DNA of 64,000 nucleotides from Bacillus sp. PK3_68 (GTDB taxonomy: Bacteria > Bacillota > Bacilli > Bacillales > Domibacillaceae): assembly GCF_003600835.1 (NCBI RefSeq), contig NZ_NQYC01000001.1, positions 992,001 through 1,056,000 on the forward strand. Reading direction: 5' to 3'. The notes under the pieces were generated by a model, which was given only the letters and a program-made list of their open reading frames with translations, had not been told where the DNA came from and did not search any database. Made by a program: the position numbers and the translations under genes. Shown here piece by piece: positions 1 to 9,788 of the stretch; the stretch's first letter is position 1; the number at the start of each line of letters is the position of its first letter.

Positions 1-2694
1 CCGGTCAAATACAATGATGACTCCCCGATCTGTGCTGCTGCGAATGAGCCGGCCGAACCCTTGCCGAAAGCGCAGAACCGCTTGGGGAAGAGAGTAAGCA
101 GAAAAAGCATTTTTCCTCAATTGCGCCAGTTGTTCATTTTTTGCTTGGGTAAACGGCTCATCAGGCGGAGAAAATGGTAGTCGGACAATAATAAGACAAG
201 ATAAATCTTCTCCTGGAATGTCAATTCCCTCCCAAAAGCTGTTTGTACCAAATAAAATCGCTTTGTCAAACCTTTGGAAATTTCTTGTCAAACGGGTGCG
301 ACTTCCACTTGTAATTCCCTGGGCCAACAAAATAAAATCATCAAGAAGGCCGCTATCTTTCATTAGGTCATACGTTCTTTTCATCATGTCAAACGACGTA
401 AACAAAACGAGCATTCTTCCTTTGGCCGCTTCAGCAACGGCTGTTAAATGATTGGCTAAAGATTCGATGTATTCTTCCTGATGGACATTTTTTACTTCCG
501 GAACATCATTTGGAATGATCATCCGGCAATTTTGCTTAAAATCAAACGGAGATGGCAAAATGACCTCTTTATGATCAAATGCAGAAAGACCTGTCTCTTC
601 CGCGAAAAAACGAAAAGAGCCGTTGACTGCCAGTGTTGCCGAAGTAAACACTACATGTTTTTGCTGAAGCAAGGTGTCTTGAATCATTTTGGCCGCTTCC
701 ATTGGATGAGATTTAATGACAAACGTGTTAGCGAAGGAGCGGCTATCTCCTTCCATCCAAATAACTTCATTCTCTTCCGGACGGAAAATCAACCGTAAGA
801 GCGTAAGCTGAAATTCCTCCCATTCTGCAATCACCTCTTTAAAGCTATCCGTCTTCACTTGTTCTGAAGCCGACATTTGTTCTCTGAATTCATCCAGCTC
901 TCCAAGCCGGCGCTTCATCCAGGTGATAAGATTTCCCAATAACGAATCTATTCTTTCTGCACCATACTCGATATGATCCCAATAACGGAGGTTTCTCGTT
1001 TCATCAGTTATTCTCAACTGACGCCGGTGCCAGTTTCCTGACCGCTTTTTCGTATGCTGCTCAAAATACATTTGCAATACTTTGAACCATTCGTCACTTT
1101 CAAATTGAAGCTCTTGCAGCCTGCGATTGACAGACAACCGTTCGTCTTCTTTCTCTGGCTTGCCATACTTGGAAAATAGCTTTTCAATTTGATAAAATAA
1201 CTCTTTCTGTTCATAGGTACCAATTTTTGAAAACAACTGTTTACACGTGAGTTGGTCAATCGCTAAGCCGAGACGATCTCTTGCTGCCCGTTCAAAATGA
1301 TGCGCTTCATCAATAATTACATGACGGCATGCAGGAAAGAATGCGTTTTTTGCCATTAAATCCGCAACAAGTAAAGAATGGTTCGTAATAATAATATCTG
1401 CTTCTCTCGCCTGTTTTTTAGCGTGCAAATAAAAGTCTTTATCAAGCCAGGCTTTGCGCCCTTTATTCATGTAATCGCTATCCTGCCGAATTTCATTCCA
1501 AAATAATTCCCCGCCCGAGGAAAGATTGATTTCATCTACATCGCCCGTTTCTGTTTCAAGCAGCCACGTTAAAATTTGCATTTTAGCAAGTGTAAAGTCA
1601 TAATTATCGCTCATTCCCTTGAGGCTTTGGGAAAATTTGTATAAATCAATGTAATGGTTTCTGCCTTTCAATACAGTGGCCCTTATTGGAAAAGGCACCA
1701 GCTGTTGCAGCTGATAAATTTCCTTTTGCAGCAGTTGCTGCTGCAAAATCACTGTATATGTACTAACAATAACTGGTTCTTTCTCCTGTTTGCTCTGATA
1801 AACAGCCGGCAAAAGGTAACCAAGAGATTTTCCTGTGCCGGTTCCCGCCTCTACTGCTAAATGCTGTGAAGTTTGCAAGGAGCGATGGACAAGATCCATC
1901 ATGTCCATTTGGCTTTCACGAAGCTCAAAATGAGGAACACCCTCAATTAATGCGGCTTTTTCCTCTACTGTTTCCGGGTAAGCAGGGGGCGTTTTTTCAA
2001 TGATTCTCTGTTCAATTCTCTTTTTACGAAGAGCAAGCCCCCGATATACTTCGGTCTGTTCAGGCAGCTGCTCAATATTAGATTGCTTATCTTGAATAAT
2101 CGCTTTAATTAATAAATAAATATCGCTTTTCAAGCGTATAGAGAGCTTTTCCAGTTTCTCAAGGGTTACCATTGGCAGGCTCTCAAGCTTTTCAATCATC
2201 ATCAGCAGCATTTCTGCTGTTACATAAGCGTCACTGTCAGCTTGATGAGGACGATCATGATGAAGCCCTAGATTGCTGGTTAATTCCCCCAACTTGTAGC
2301 TATCTGATGTTGGCCAAACAATTCTAGCCAATTCCACCGTATCGATAGCAGGACCTGAAAAAGCACTGTATCCCGCTCGTTCAAGCTCCGACTGTAGGAA
2401 TTGAAGGTCAAAAGCGACGTTATGAGCAACAAAGACTGCTCCCTCTAACAAGGGAAGAATGTCCTTGGCGGCTTCATAGAAAAACGGGGCATCTTTCACG
2501 AGATCGTCAGAAATACCTGTCAGTTCTTCAATAAACACAGGAATCGGCATTTCTGGATTAAAAAAAGAGGTGTACTGTCCAGTAATTTGCTTATTTTCAA
2601 TTACAACAAAGGAAGCCTGTATAATACGGTCATTTCCTTTCGACGCATGGCCAGTCGTTTCAAAGTCGGTTACGACAAATTTAAAATCCTTCAT
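1..2694 (-). CDS. dinG: ATP-dependent helicase/exonuclease DinG (3' end beyond the window)
   Basis: The first 898 codons are present; the family is about 930 residues, so only a short C-terminal tail is missing. The N-terminus carries a DnaQ-type 3'-5' exonuclease domain: DFETT near residue 9, HNVAFDL, and HQADSDAY as Exo III. An XPD/DinG superfamily 2 helicase follows, with Walker A AGTGTGKS near residue 280 and DEAH in VIIDEAHHFE near residue 463. Motif VI, QGFGRLIRSS, lies at the left edge. The role known for the family is unwinding and processing of DNA, including R-loops and damaged forks. The ATG at 2694 follows an AAAGGTG ribosome site. In B. subtilis dinG directly follows panD; here a catabolic island separates them. 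Confidence 0.95.
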   Translation of the reverse strand, partial: MKDFKFVVTDFETTGHASKGNDRIIQASFVVIENKQITGQYTSFFNPEMPIPVFIEELTGISDDLVKDAPFFYEAAKDILPLLEGAVFVAHNVAFDLQFLQSELERAGYSAFSGPAIDTVELARIVWPTSDSYKLGELTSNLGLHHDRPHQADSDAYVTAEMLLMMIEKLESLPMVTLEKLEKLSIRLKSDIYLLIKAIIQDKQSNIEQLPEQTEVYRGLALRKKRIEQRIIEKTPPAYPETVEEKAALIEGVPHFELRESQMDMMDLVHRSLQTSQHLAVEAGTGTGKSLGYLLPAVYQSKQEKEPVIVSTYTVILQQQLLQKEIYQLQQLVPFPIRATVLKGRNHYIDLYKFSQSLKGMSDNYDFTLAKMQILTWLLETETGDVDEINLSSGGELFWNEIRQDSDYMNKGRKAWLDKDFYLHAKKQAREADIIITNHSLLVADLMAKNAFFPACRHVIIDEAHHFERAARDRLGLAIDQLTCKQLFSKIGTYEQKELFYQIEKLFSKYGKPEKEDERLSVNRRLQELQFESDEWFKVLQMYFEQHTKKRSGNWHRRQLRITDETRNLRYWDHIEYGAERIDSLLGNLITWMKRRLGELDEFREQMSASEQVKTDSFKEVIAEWEEFQLTLLRLIFRPEENEVIWMEGDSRSFANTFVIKSHPMEAAKMIQDTLLQQKHVVFTSATLAVNGSFRFFAEETGLSAFDHKEVILPSPFDFKQNCRMIIPNDVPEVKNVHQEEYIESLANHLTAVAEAAKGRMLVLFTSFDMMKRTYDLMKDSGLLDDFILLAQGITSGSRTRLTRNFQRFDKAILFGTNSFWEGIDIPGEDLSCLIIVRLPFSPPDEPFTQAKNEQLAQLRKNAFSAYSLPQAVLRFRQGFGRLIRSSTDRGVIIVFDR

Positions 2695-2827
2695 AGTCGG
2701 TTACGCACCTTTTTCCGTTAAACTTTCTTCACCAGTTTAACATATGAATTCATGTAAGAGCCAGACAGGACAAAAATCTGTTGGGATGCTGCTCTCTCTC
2801 TGATATACCTTCTTCATTATCATGACG

Positions 2828-2857
2828 TTGACAACTGTACCGTCCGGACGGTACAAT
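2828..2857 (+). promoter_or_regulatory. Promoter with overlapping palindromic operator of the TetR-type gene
   Basis: A consensus -35 TTGACA (2828-2833) is followed after 18 bp by TACAAT (2852-2857). A perfect 20-bp palindrome, TGTACCGTCCGGACGGTACA (2836-2855), fills the spacer and enters the -10. A dimeric TetR-type repressor bound there would block the promoter, so autorepression is the natural reading. The palindrome and hexamers are seen directly; the regulator bound to it is inferred from adjacency. Confidence 0.75.
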
Positions 2858-2893
2858 TAAAAGACAAAATTTTTAGAAAACGAGGCGTTGGAT

Positions 2894-3445
2894 ATGATCA
2901 CTGAAAAAAAAGATACAAAAGAGCGAATTATTGAAGCAGTCTATGCCTTAGTTCAAAAACAAGGAATCGCAAAAATGACTATGGAGACAGTAGCCGAAAA
3001 AGCAGGAATTAGTAAAAGTGGATTATTTTACCACTTCCCAACGAAAGAATTATTAATTGAGGCGATGGTGAATCGGCTATTTAATCAATTTGACCACCAG
3101 CTTAACCAAGAATATGAAGCGGACCAAAAACCGGGTGGACGAACACGCTCTTATATTAAAACGACCTTTCTTATGCACGATCAGGAAGAGAATGAGTTTG
3201 TGGTCGCGTTGCTTGCTGCACTTGTAAACAATCCTGAACTGCTCAGGCCGGCTAAAGATTATTATGAACTATGGCAAAGCCAATTGGAAAATGACGAAAT
3301 AGACCCGGTCATTGCTACCATCATCCGCTTAACGACCGACGGTTTGTGGTTTTCAGAACTATTTGGTTTAGCTCCTATTGATTCAGGTTTACGTCAGCGC
3401 GTTTATGAAACCCTTTCCAATTTAATAGACAAACGAGAGAAATGA
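2894..3445 (+). CDS. TetR/AcrR family transcriptional regulator
   Basis: This 183-residue protein has a typical N-terminal TetR helix-turn-helix (MTMETVAEKAGISKSGLFYHF, roughly residues 28-48) and a divergent C-terminal ligand-binding half. An upstream in-frame TTG at 2888 is too close to GAGG (2882-2885); the ATG at 2894 has an 8-base spacing and is chosen. It is preceded by the palindromic promoter at 2828-2857. No efflux pump is adjacent. The next gene, 66 bp downstream on the same strand with no terminator between, is a sigma-54 activator, so the two are probably co-transcribed. The ligand is unknown; a metabolite of the neighbouring amine-oxidation operon is a reasonable guess. Confidence 0.9.
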   Translation: MITEKKDTKERIIEAVYALVQKQGIAKMTMETVAEKAGISKSGLFYHFPTKELLIEAMVNRLFNQFDHQLNQEYEADQKPGGRTRSYIKTTFLMHDQEENEFVVALLAALVNNPELLRPAKDYYELWQSQLENDEIDPVIATIIRLTTDGLWFSELFGLAPIDSGLRQRVYETLSNLIDKREK

Positions 3446-3511
3446 TTTTATCTTTTTTCTTTCATTGTTTATGTATTTCTACCGTTATTCCAAGAGGGAG
3501 TGATTAAGAGC

Positions 3512-4447
3512 ATGCTCACTTTTGTTTCGCAAAATAAGCATATGGACAAATTGATGAAAACACTGGAAAGAATAGCACTCTTTGATACGACAGTTATTAT
3601 TTATGGGGAGTCAGGAACAGGAAAGAGCTTGTTAGCAAAATATATTCATGAAAAAAGCTCCCGTGCAAAGGAAGCGTGCATCATTATTAATTGCGCTGCT
3701 CTCCCTGAGCATTTGTTAGAATCGGAACTCTTTGGCTATGCGGACGGCGCTTTTACAGGAGCCAACAAAGCAGGAAAAATCGGCTTAATCGAAGCGGCAA
3801 ATCACGGTACACTCTTTCTTGACGAAATCGGAGAGCTGCCGCTTAATATCCAAGCGAAGCTGCTTCAGGTTCTTCAAGACCGCGAATTCACCCCTATTGG
3901 TGAAACAGCCTCAAGAAAAGTCGATATTCGTATTATTGCAGCTACCAACCAAAACTTAAGAGAAATGGTAAGAAGAAAGAAATTTAGAGAGGATCTCTAC
4001 TATAGATTAAATGTGGTGGACGTAAAAGTGCCGGCGTTAAGAGAACGGATGGATGATATCGTTCCTTTAACCAATCATTTTTTGGAGAAATTCAATAAAA
4101 AATTCAATACAGAGCGCACCATCTCCAAAGACGTCTACCGTTTTTTTAATGAATATACTTGGCCTGGGAATGTAAGAGAGCTTGAAAACTTAATTGAAAA
4201 GCTCATAGTTGTCTCTGAGACTTGTATCGATATCGATCATATCCCTGATACTCTGCAAGAACAAGCCGATCATCACGCCACTGATTCCCCCTTTACATCT
4301 TTTGACCAATCACTCGAAGAATTTGAAAAGAAAATTATCATTGAGGCATATAACCGCTTTAAAAATTATAGAAAGGTGGCTGAATTTCTTAAAATTAGCC
4401 AATCGAGAGCGGCAAGATTAATTAGAAAGTACTCTGCAAGCTGTTAA
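3512..4447 (+). CDS. Sigma-54 (SigL) dependent transcriptional activator lacking a sensor domain
   Basis: The protein is essentially an AAA+ sigma-54 interaction module from its first residues. It shows Walker A GESGTGKS (32-39), the sigma-54 contact loop GAFTGA (79-84), Walker B LFLDEIGE (101-108) and WPGNVREL. A C-terminal helix-turn-helix (KVAEFLKISQSRAARLI) completes it. At 311 residues it lacks the N-terminal PAS, GAF or receiver domain typical of Bacillus activators such as RocR or AcoR. An in-frame GTG at 3500 is an alternative start; the ATG at 3512 follows AGAGGGAG. It converges on a four-gene operon that has a consensus -24/-12 promoter, which it most likely activates. With no sensor of its own, control may come through expression by the TetR gene upstream. 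Confidence 0.92.
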   Translation: MLTFVSQNKHMDKLMKTLERIALFDTTVIIYGESGTGKSLLAKYIHEKSSRAKEACIIINCAALPEHLLESELFGYADGAFTGANKAGKIGLIEAANHGTLFLDEIGELPLNIQAKLLQVLQDREFTPIGETASRKVDIRIIAATNQNLREMVRRKKFREDLYYRLNVVDVKVPALRERMDDIVPLTNHFLEKFNKKFNTERTISKDVYRFFNEYTWPGNVRELENLIEKLIVVSETCIDIDHIPDTLQEQADHHATDSPFTSFDQSLEEFEKKIIIEAYNRFKNYRKVAEFLKISQSRAARLIRKYSASC

Positions 4448-4457
4448 TTTATAACCA

Positions 4458-4499
4458 AGCAGAAGGAGGAGAGGCATACATTCCTCTCCTCCTTCTGCT
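4458..4499. terminator. Bidirectional terminator between convergent units
   Basis: A perfect 17-bp stem (AGCAGAAGGAGGAGAGG and its complement) with an 8-base loop lies between the convergent activator gene and the reductase gene. Confidence 0.85.
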
Positions 4500-4532
4500 A
4501 AAATCATTTCGCTTTCAGTAAGTCTACCTCTA

Positions 4533-5546
4533 TCAAACCGTCACTTTATCTTTTTCCCCCATAATGCTTGTGCTGTGAAGCGGCTGTACCTTTGCCTTCG
4601 GATCAATATATACCTTCGCATTGCTTACAGCAGCGGGCGCTTCACCAAACCCGCTTGCTATTAACTTCACTTTACCTTCATACGTACAAATATCTCCTGC
4701 TGCATAAATGCCTTCCACGCTTGTCTCCATTTTTGAATTTACGACGATTGAACTCTTTTTAATTTCTAGGTCCCACTCCTTGATCGGACCAAGAGAAGAC
4801 ACAAATCCGTATGTGACTAACACATCATCTACGTCTAACACCCGTTCTTCACCGGTTTTTACCTCTTCCAAGACAACTTGATCAATTTGTTGTTGTCCGC
4901 GTAATCCGACTGGAACAAACGGCACGGCGACTTCAACTCTAGATTTTTTCAATAGCTCTACACTGTGTTCATGCGCACGAAACTTCTCCCTACGGTGGAC
5001 AAGTGTAACCTTTTCTGCAATTGATTCCAGCATTAAGGCCCAGTCAACAGCAGAATCTCCTCCACCAAAAATAGCCACTTTTTTACCTTCGTACCGGCTT
5101 AAATCATTGATAAAGTAATGAAGATTCTCCTTCTCAAATTTATCTGCTCCCTCGATCTGCAGCTTTCTCGGCTGAAAGGCCCCATTGCCAGCCGTAATAA
5201 TAATCGTTTTGGAATAATGAAGATCTTTATCTGTTACAATTTTAAATAAACCGTTCTCTAGCTTCTCAACATGCTCTACTGTTTGCTCCAGGCAAACAAT
5301 AGGATGGAACACATTCATCTGCGCTATTAAATTATCAATTAATTCTTGCGCACGGACTTTTGGGAAACCGGCAATATCATAAATAAATTTTTCTGGATAC
5401 AACGCTGAAAGTTGTCCTCCTAATTGAGGAAGACTTTCAATAATCTTAACCGATGACTGACGCATCCCTGCATAGAAAGCAGTAAATAATCCGACTGGTC
5501 CGCCCCCAATAATTGTCATATCAACCATTTCATTTGTATTTTTCAT
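4533..5546 (-). CDS. Ferredoxin/flavodoxin-NADP reductase, thioredoxin-reductase-like (YumC/YcgT type)
   Basis: A 337-residue FAD/NAD(P) oxidoreductase. It has the N-terminal FAD site [14 protein letters not shown] near residue 14, a second dinucleotide site [10 protein letters not shown] near residue 160, and the C-terminal FAD signature GDICTYEGK. The CxxC pair of true thioredoxin reductases is absent, as expected for YumC-type enzymes that pass electrons from NADPH to ferredoxin or flavodoxin. The ATG follows CAGGAGG. It is the last gene of the four-gene operon with a Rieske oxygenase, so its likely job is to feed electrons, through a ferredoxin encoded elsewhere, to that oxygenase. That pairing is inference from context. 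Confidence 0.88.
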   Translation of the reverse strand: MKNTNEMVDMTIIGGGPVGLFTAFYAGMRQSSVKIIESLPQLGGQLSALYPEKFIYDIAGFPKVRAQELIDNLIAQMNVFHPIVCLEQTVEHVEKLENGLFKIVTDKDLHYSKTIIITAGNGAFQPRKLQIEGADKFEKENLHYFINDLSRYEGKKVAIFGGGDSAVDWALMLESIAEKVTLVHRREKFRAHEHSVELLKKSRVEVAVPFVPVGLRGQQQIDQVVLEEVKTGEERVLDVDDVLVTYGFVSSLGPIKEWDLEIKKSSIVVNSKMETSVEGIYAAGDICTYEGKVKLIASGFGEAPAAVSNAKVYIDPKAKVQPLHSTSIMGEKDKVTV

Positions 5547-5602
5547 TATAGCCTCCTGAGGTAAGACATTGATTAGTTTTGTTCTTATTAATTTTTGAAT
5601 AT

Positions 5603-6997
5603 TCAGATATTAACTTCGTTTACTGCTGTATGGTTCTTATCCTCTTCAATGAGTGCAGGCTCGGACTCATCAAAATCAAACATTGGCGCTGATTTTTTAA
5701 ACATTTTTGTAATGCACAGCAGGAAAATAAAGCCCGCTGTATTCCAGAACAAACCGAGTAAAAGTGCCTGTGCGTCCATACTGTACCACATAATCGAAAG
5801 AAAACCGATCCCTATTAATGGAAAGATCAAATACAAAAATGTCTCTTTTATAGACCGCCTTTTATTCTTCACATAGTAGTAAACAATGACGGATAAATTA
5901 ACAAATGTAAAAGCCGTAAATGCTCCAAAACTTATCAGCGAAGCGGCCGTCACCAGGTCAAAGAATACCGCCGTTAAAGCCACTCCTCCAGAAATAATAA
6001 TGTTATAAATAGGAATGCCGGAGCGAGGCGTGACGTATCCGAATATTTTCCGAGGAAGGACATTATCTCGCCCCATTGCGTACAATAAGCGCGAAATACT
6101 TAATTGTGCTGCTATTCCTCCCGATATATTACTGACGATAATGATTCCCAGAAAGATAGAGGCAAAAAGCATCCCTCCAATTTGGGGCGCTATTTCAGCT
6201 GCTGCTGCTTCAGGGTCGTGAAAAATCGATACATCCGGATAACTTGCCTGTAAGAAATAAGTAATCACCGTGTACGTGATTCCTGTATAAAGTGCTAAAG
6301 CAATCATCGCCCTGGGTATCGTTTTCGTTGGGTTTATCGTTTCCTCTGCCAGCGTACTCATTGCATCAAAGCCAACAAATGAATAAGCTAAAATAGTTAC
6401 CCCTGCCAAAACAGCTGAAAAAGTTAAATTAGCTGAATAGAGCGGTTCTAATGAAAATAAACTTCCTGCCTCCTCTCTGTTCATCATCCCTCCAATCAAC
6501 AAGGCAACAAAAATACCGGAGATGAGTACTTGTAATAATACGAAAAATGTACTAAACGATACAGCCACCTTAATATTAAATAAATTCGCCACACTTATTA
6601 GCAATATCGGAATAGCTACCCATAACCATTCCGGTACAGAAGGGAAATAAGCAGACATATAAATTTTTATCGCTAAGGCATAGACCATTGGAAGAAAGAG
6701 ATAATCACATAAAGCAGACCATCCAACGAGAAAGCCGATGTTGGGATGAAAAGTCTTTTGGACATACGTATAGGCCGAACCCGCACTTGGAAATGCTTTT
6801 ACCATCTGGACATAACTCAATACTGTAAAAATTATGGCACACATAGCGAACATATACACTAAAGGAACGTGTCCCTTAGTGGCAAGGGACGCGATTCCAA
6901 AAGTATCAAAGACGGTTGAAGGCGTTAGCAAAGCTAATCCGAGCACAAAAACATGAATAAACTTTAAGCGTCTTTTTAGTCCGACCTTTTCATTCAT
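5603..6997 (-). CDS. APC-family amine/amino-acid permease, PuuP-like
   Basis: A 464-residue membrane protein with about 12 predicted hydrophobic segments and the APC pattern. The N-terminal stretch [15 protein letters not shown] and the later [16 protein letters not shown]-like region (here [17 protein letters not shown]) and [14 protein letters not shown] closely recall the Escherichia coli putrescine importer PuuP, from memory. Its start lies 6 bases after the Rieske stop codon, with the GAGGGGGT ribosome site inside the end of that gene, so the two are coupled. In context it should import the compound oxidised by the operon. A polyamine or a small quaternary amine or amino acid are both possible; the substrate cannot be settled from sequence. 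Confidence 0.87.
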   Translation of the reverse strand: MNEKVGLKRRLKFIHVFVLGLALLTPSTVFDTFGIASLATKGHVPLVYMFAMCAIIFTVLSYVQMVKAFPSAGSAYTYVQKTFHPNIGFLVGWSALCDYLFLPMVYALAIKIYMSAYFPSVPEWLWVAIPILLISVANLFNIKVAVSFSTFFVLLQVLISGIFVALLIGGMMNREEAGSLFSLEPLYSANLTFSAVLAGVTILAYSFVGFDAMSTLAEETINPTKTIPRAMIALALYTGITYTVITYFLQASYPDVSIFHDPEAAAAEIAPQIGGMLFASIFLGIIIVSNISGGIAAQLSISRLLYAMGRDNVLPRKIFGYVTPRSGIPIYNIIISGGVALTAVFFDLVTAASLISFGAFTAFTFVNLSVIVYYYVKNKRRSIKETFLYLIFPLIGIGFLSIMWYSMDAQALLLGLFWNTAGFIFLLCITKMFKKSAPMFDFDESEPALIEEDKNHTAVNEVNI

Positions 6998-7003
6998 TAA
7001 TTC

Positions 7004-8119
7004 TTAGACCCCCTCTAATGCCTTCAAAACTAAACCATGAAAATGATGAACCCCATGCTCGCTTATGGATGATCTTTCATGATCAATCACATAACGGCCA
7101 TCCACATATCCCTTTGATCGAAGTCCGCGTTGCACGCTTTCAACTAAACTAATATCTTCGGGCGTTAATACTTCATCTTGATATTTGATATTTTCCCATC
7201 CTTCTTCCGATGGCTCCTTCGTTAAATAGTAAAATTCCAAGTATTCAATGGAAGACTCTGGTCCATTCGGCTCGATATACATAATGATTAATCCCGGCTC
7301 TCCCGGCATAACGTCGATAGCCAAAGTCGGCCATAACCAATAAGAAAGATACGTTTCGATATCCTGATCATTTGTTTCACTGTCAGTATTGCAAACTAAT
7401 TTCCCTTTGCTGTTGCTCGTTTGCGCCACATAATAATCTTGCGGTTCAATTTTATAACTCTTCATATCGATCAACTCGACGAATTGAGGATGGGCCACTT
7501 GGCAATGATGACATTCAAGGTAATTGTCTACTACGTTCTTCCAATTAGCCTTAATATCATATTTAATCCGATGTGACAATGTTAAACCGTCCAGCTGAGG
7601 GATATGAGCACGAATTTCCTCTTCTAATCCCGGCATCATTTCCCGCATTGGTTTAGCGTTCGGATCAAGATTAACAAAGATAAAGTTTAAAAAAGTTTCT
7701 ACCCGTACAGGGGTTAAGCACGCTTCTTCAAGATCAAAATTTTTAATTTGATCAACGGCACGGCCCCGGTTAAACTGACCGTCTAAATGAAATGTCCATG
7801 CATGATAAGGACAAGCAATGACGGATTTTTTCCCTTCTCCTTCGACCAGTTCATGCCCCCTGTGCGGACATACATTATAAAAACCTCTAATGACATGATC
7901 CTTCCCTTTAACGATCATAATATTTTGTTCAAATAGTTGAAAGGTAAAGTATTTCCCTGGGATATCTACTTTTTCTATATGCCCGGCATAAATCCAGTTT
8001 TTATAAAAGATCTTTTCCTTATCTAATTTTAATGCTTCATCACTTGTGTAATAATCCGATGGCAATGTATATGATTCCCGTGCGTCTGCTTTATAGCGAT
8101 GAATCATGTTTGTACTCAT
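7004..8119 (-). CDS. Rieske non-heme iron oxygenase, quaternary-ammonium (CntA/choline monooxygenase-like) type
   Basis: A 371-residue oxygenase alpha subunit. The Rieske [2Fe-2S] ligands are visible as CPHRGH (C84, H86) and CPYHAW (C103, H106). The catalytic region NYLECHHCQVAHP gives bridging Glu202 and iron ligands His205 and His210; Asp322 in the LTPEDISLVES stretch fits as the third ligand. Most Rieske oxygenases bridge with Asp; Glu at this place and this ligand spacing is typical of carnitine monooxygenase CntA and relatives acting on carnitine, choline or betaines. The start is the ATG at 8119 with GGGGGG upstream, not the TTG at 8134. The operon adds an aldehyde dehydrogenase, permease and NADPH reductase, implying oxidative cleavage or demethylation of an imported amine. 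The exact substrate is unknown. Confidence 0.9.
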   Translation of the reverse strand: MSTNMIHRYKADARESYTLPSDYYTSDEALKLDKEKIFYKNWIYAGHIEKVDIPGKYFTFQLFEQNIMIVKGKDHVIRGFYNVCPHRGHELVEGEGKKSVIACPYHAWTFHLDGQFNRGRAVDQIKNFDLEEACLTPVRVETFLNFIFVNLDPNAKPMREMMPGLEEEIRAHIPQLDGLTLSHRIKYDIKANWKNVVDNYLECHHCQVAHPQFVELIDMKSYKIEPQDYYVAQTSNSKGKLVCNTDSETNDQDIETYLSYWLWPTLAIDVMPGEPGLIIMYIEPNGPESSIEYLEFYYLTKEPSEEGWENIKYQDEVLTPEDISLVESVQRGLRSKGYVDGRYVIDHERSSISEHGVHHFHGLVLKALEGV

Positions 8120-8195
8120 GTTTTTACCCCCCAATATGTTTTGCTTTTACTGGCTTGTTGAGCCCTTGCAGCATTTTCAACTAGCGCTTTCTTTT

Positions 8196-8241
8196 AAAAA
8201 AGAAGTGAGAAATGGATCTTGTTTGTATCTAATCCACTTCT
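8196..8241 (-). terminator. Terminator-like hairpin between aldehyde dehydrogenase and Rieske genes
   Basis: On the minus strand AGAAGTG pairs with CACTTCT across a long loop and is followed by six T. It lies in the 136-base gap of the operon and could attenuate expression of the downstream three genes. The stem is short, so this is tentative. Confidence 0.4.
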
Positions 8242-8255
8242 CAACTAAAGTTTCA

Positions 8256-9746
8256 TTAGCCCGGGAACCAGCCAACCGGTTCTACATTAAGATTAATATT
8301 AATTTGTTTGATTTCCTGAAAATCTTCGAGTCCATATGTTCCAAGGCTTCGACCGATTCCACTTTGCTTGTATCCCCCCCATGGTGCTTCCACGTAAGTA
8401 GGATGATAAGCATTTATCCATGTAATGCCGGCACGTACTTGTTTAATGACACGCAAGGCTTTTGCTCCATCATTTGAGAACACAGCCCCTGCCAAGCCAA
8501 AATCTGTTTCGTTCGCAAGCTGAATGGCTTCATCTTCACTTTTAAACTTTTGAATCGTTACAACCGGTCCGAAAATTTCTTCTTTTACAATCCGCATATC
8601 AGAAGTTACATTTGTGAAGACTGTCGGCTCAATGAAGAAGCCTTGATCTAATCCATCAGTTAGCAAGCGGCTTCCACCACAAGCAAGAATAGCTCCCTCC
8701 TGCTTGCCGATTTCGATATAATTTAAAATAGCATTCATCTGCTGTTCACTTGCAATGGCTCCAACTTGGGAATCTTCATTCATTCCTGGACCTACTTTAA
8801 TTTGCTTTGCTCGCTCTATGTAACGCTCTACAAATTGATCATAGATGCTCTCCTCGACAAGAATGCGGCTTCCTGAAGAGCATACCTGTCCAGCTCCGAA
8901 GAAAATGCCGAATAACGCGTAGTCAACCGCTGTTTCAAAATCAGCATCAGCAAAAATAATATTCGGTGATTTGCCCCCAAGTTCAAGAGAAATCTTCTTT
9001 AGATTTCCAGCTGCTGCCTTCATAATTTCTCGGCCAACATTTGTGCTTCCGGTGAATGAAATCATATCTACATCATGACTTTCAGCAATTGTCTGGCCAA
9101 CAACTGCCCCTCTTCCCATCACGAGATTCATCACTCCCTGTGGAACCCCCACTTCTTCAATAATCTCGACCAACTTCATCGCTGTAATAGGCGTTGCTTC
9201 TGCCGGCTTATACACGATGGTGTTACCAGCTGCAAGAGCCGGTGCTATTTTCCACACACTCATCAAAAGGGGAAAGTTCCACGGTACAATCAATCCAGCA
9301 ACTCCCACTGGCTCACGAACGACCATAGCTTGAACGTTTTCAGGCACTTGGTATGTTTCTCCTTCCGGCGTTAGAATTAAGCCGGCATAATACCGGAAGC
9401 ATGTAGCAGCATCAGCTACATCAAACTCTGCCTCCGCTTTCAGCTTGCCGTTATCCATGACTTCCAAGTTTACGAGCTCCTCAAACTTTTCATCAATTTT
9501 ATCTGCAATTTTATTTAAGTATTGGGCCCGTTCATGTGTCGTTAAGCCTGACCAGATACCGCTTTCAAAAGCTGCTCTGGCAGCTGCAATCGCTTCTTCT
9601 GTCTCCTCTTTTGTTGCTCTTGGCGCTCTGGCAATCACTTCTTGTGTCGCCGGATTGATCACAATATTCTCGTCTCCGTTTTTTGCTGTTTTCCATTCTC
9701 CATTGACAAACATTTTCAATTCTAATACCGATGTGTCTACTGACAT
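8256..9746 (-). CDS. NAD(P)-dependent aldehyde dehydrogenase (betaine-aldehyde dehydrogenase-like)
   Basis: A 496-residue member of the aldehyde dehydrogenase superfamily. Visible motifs are PWNFP (oxyanion Asn157), FTGSTNVGR at 231-239, the general base Glu255 in LELGGKSPN and nucleophile Cys289 in GAGQVCSSGSR. It is the first gene of the sigma-54 operon, with ribosome site AGGAGGAAA before the ATG at 9746 and a -24/-12 promoter about 45 bp upstream. It probably oxidises the aldehyde released by the Rieske oxygenase: betaine aldehyde if the substrate is choline, malic semialdehyde if carnitine. Superfamily sequence does not discriminate these, so substrate is inferred from neighbours only. 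Confidence 0.92.
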   Translation of the reverse strand: MSVDTSVLELKMFVNGEWKTAKNGDENIVINPATQEVIARAPRATKEETEEAIAAARAAFESGIWSGLTTHERAQYLNKIADKIDEKFEELVNLEVMDNGKLKAEAEFDVADAATCFRYYAGLILTPEGETYQVPENVQAMVVREPVGVAGLIVPWNFPLLMSVWKIAPALAAGNTIVYKPAEATPITAMKLVEIIEEVGVPQGVMNLVMGRGAVVGQTIAESHDVDMISFTGSTNVGREIMKAAAGNLKKISLELGGKSPNIIFADADFETAVDYALFGIFFGAGQVCSSGSRILVEESIYDQFVERYIERAKQIKVGPGMNEDSQVGAIASEQQMNAILNYIEIGKQEGAILACGGSRLLTDGLDQGFFIEPTVFTNVTSDMRIVKEEIFGPVVTIQKFKSEDEAIQLANETDFGLAGAVFSNDGAKALRVIKQVRAGITWINAYHPTYVEAPWGGYKQSGIGRSLGTYGLEDFQEIKQININLNVEPVGWFPG

Positions 9747-9788
9747 ATACTTTCCTCCTGCTATAATTTTTCGTCCACATTAAACATA

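Noticed and set aside
218-1860. Several plus-strand reading frames
   Set aside because: They lie antisense to dinG, whose minus-strand frame is open to the window edge and carries clear exonuclease and helicase motifs.
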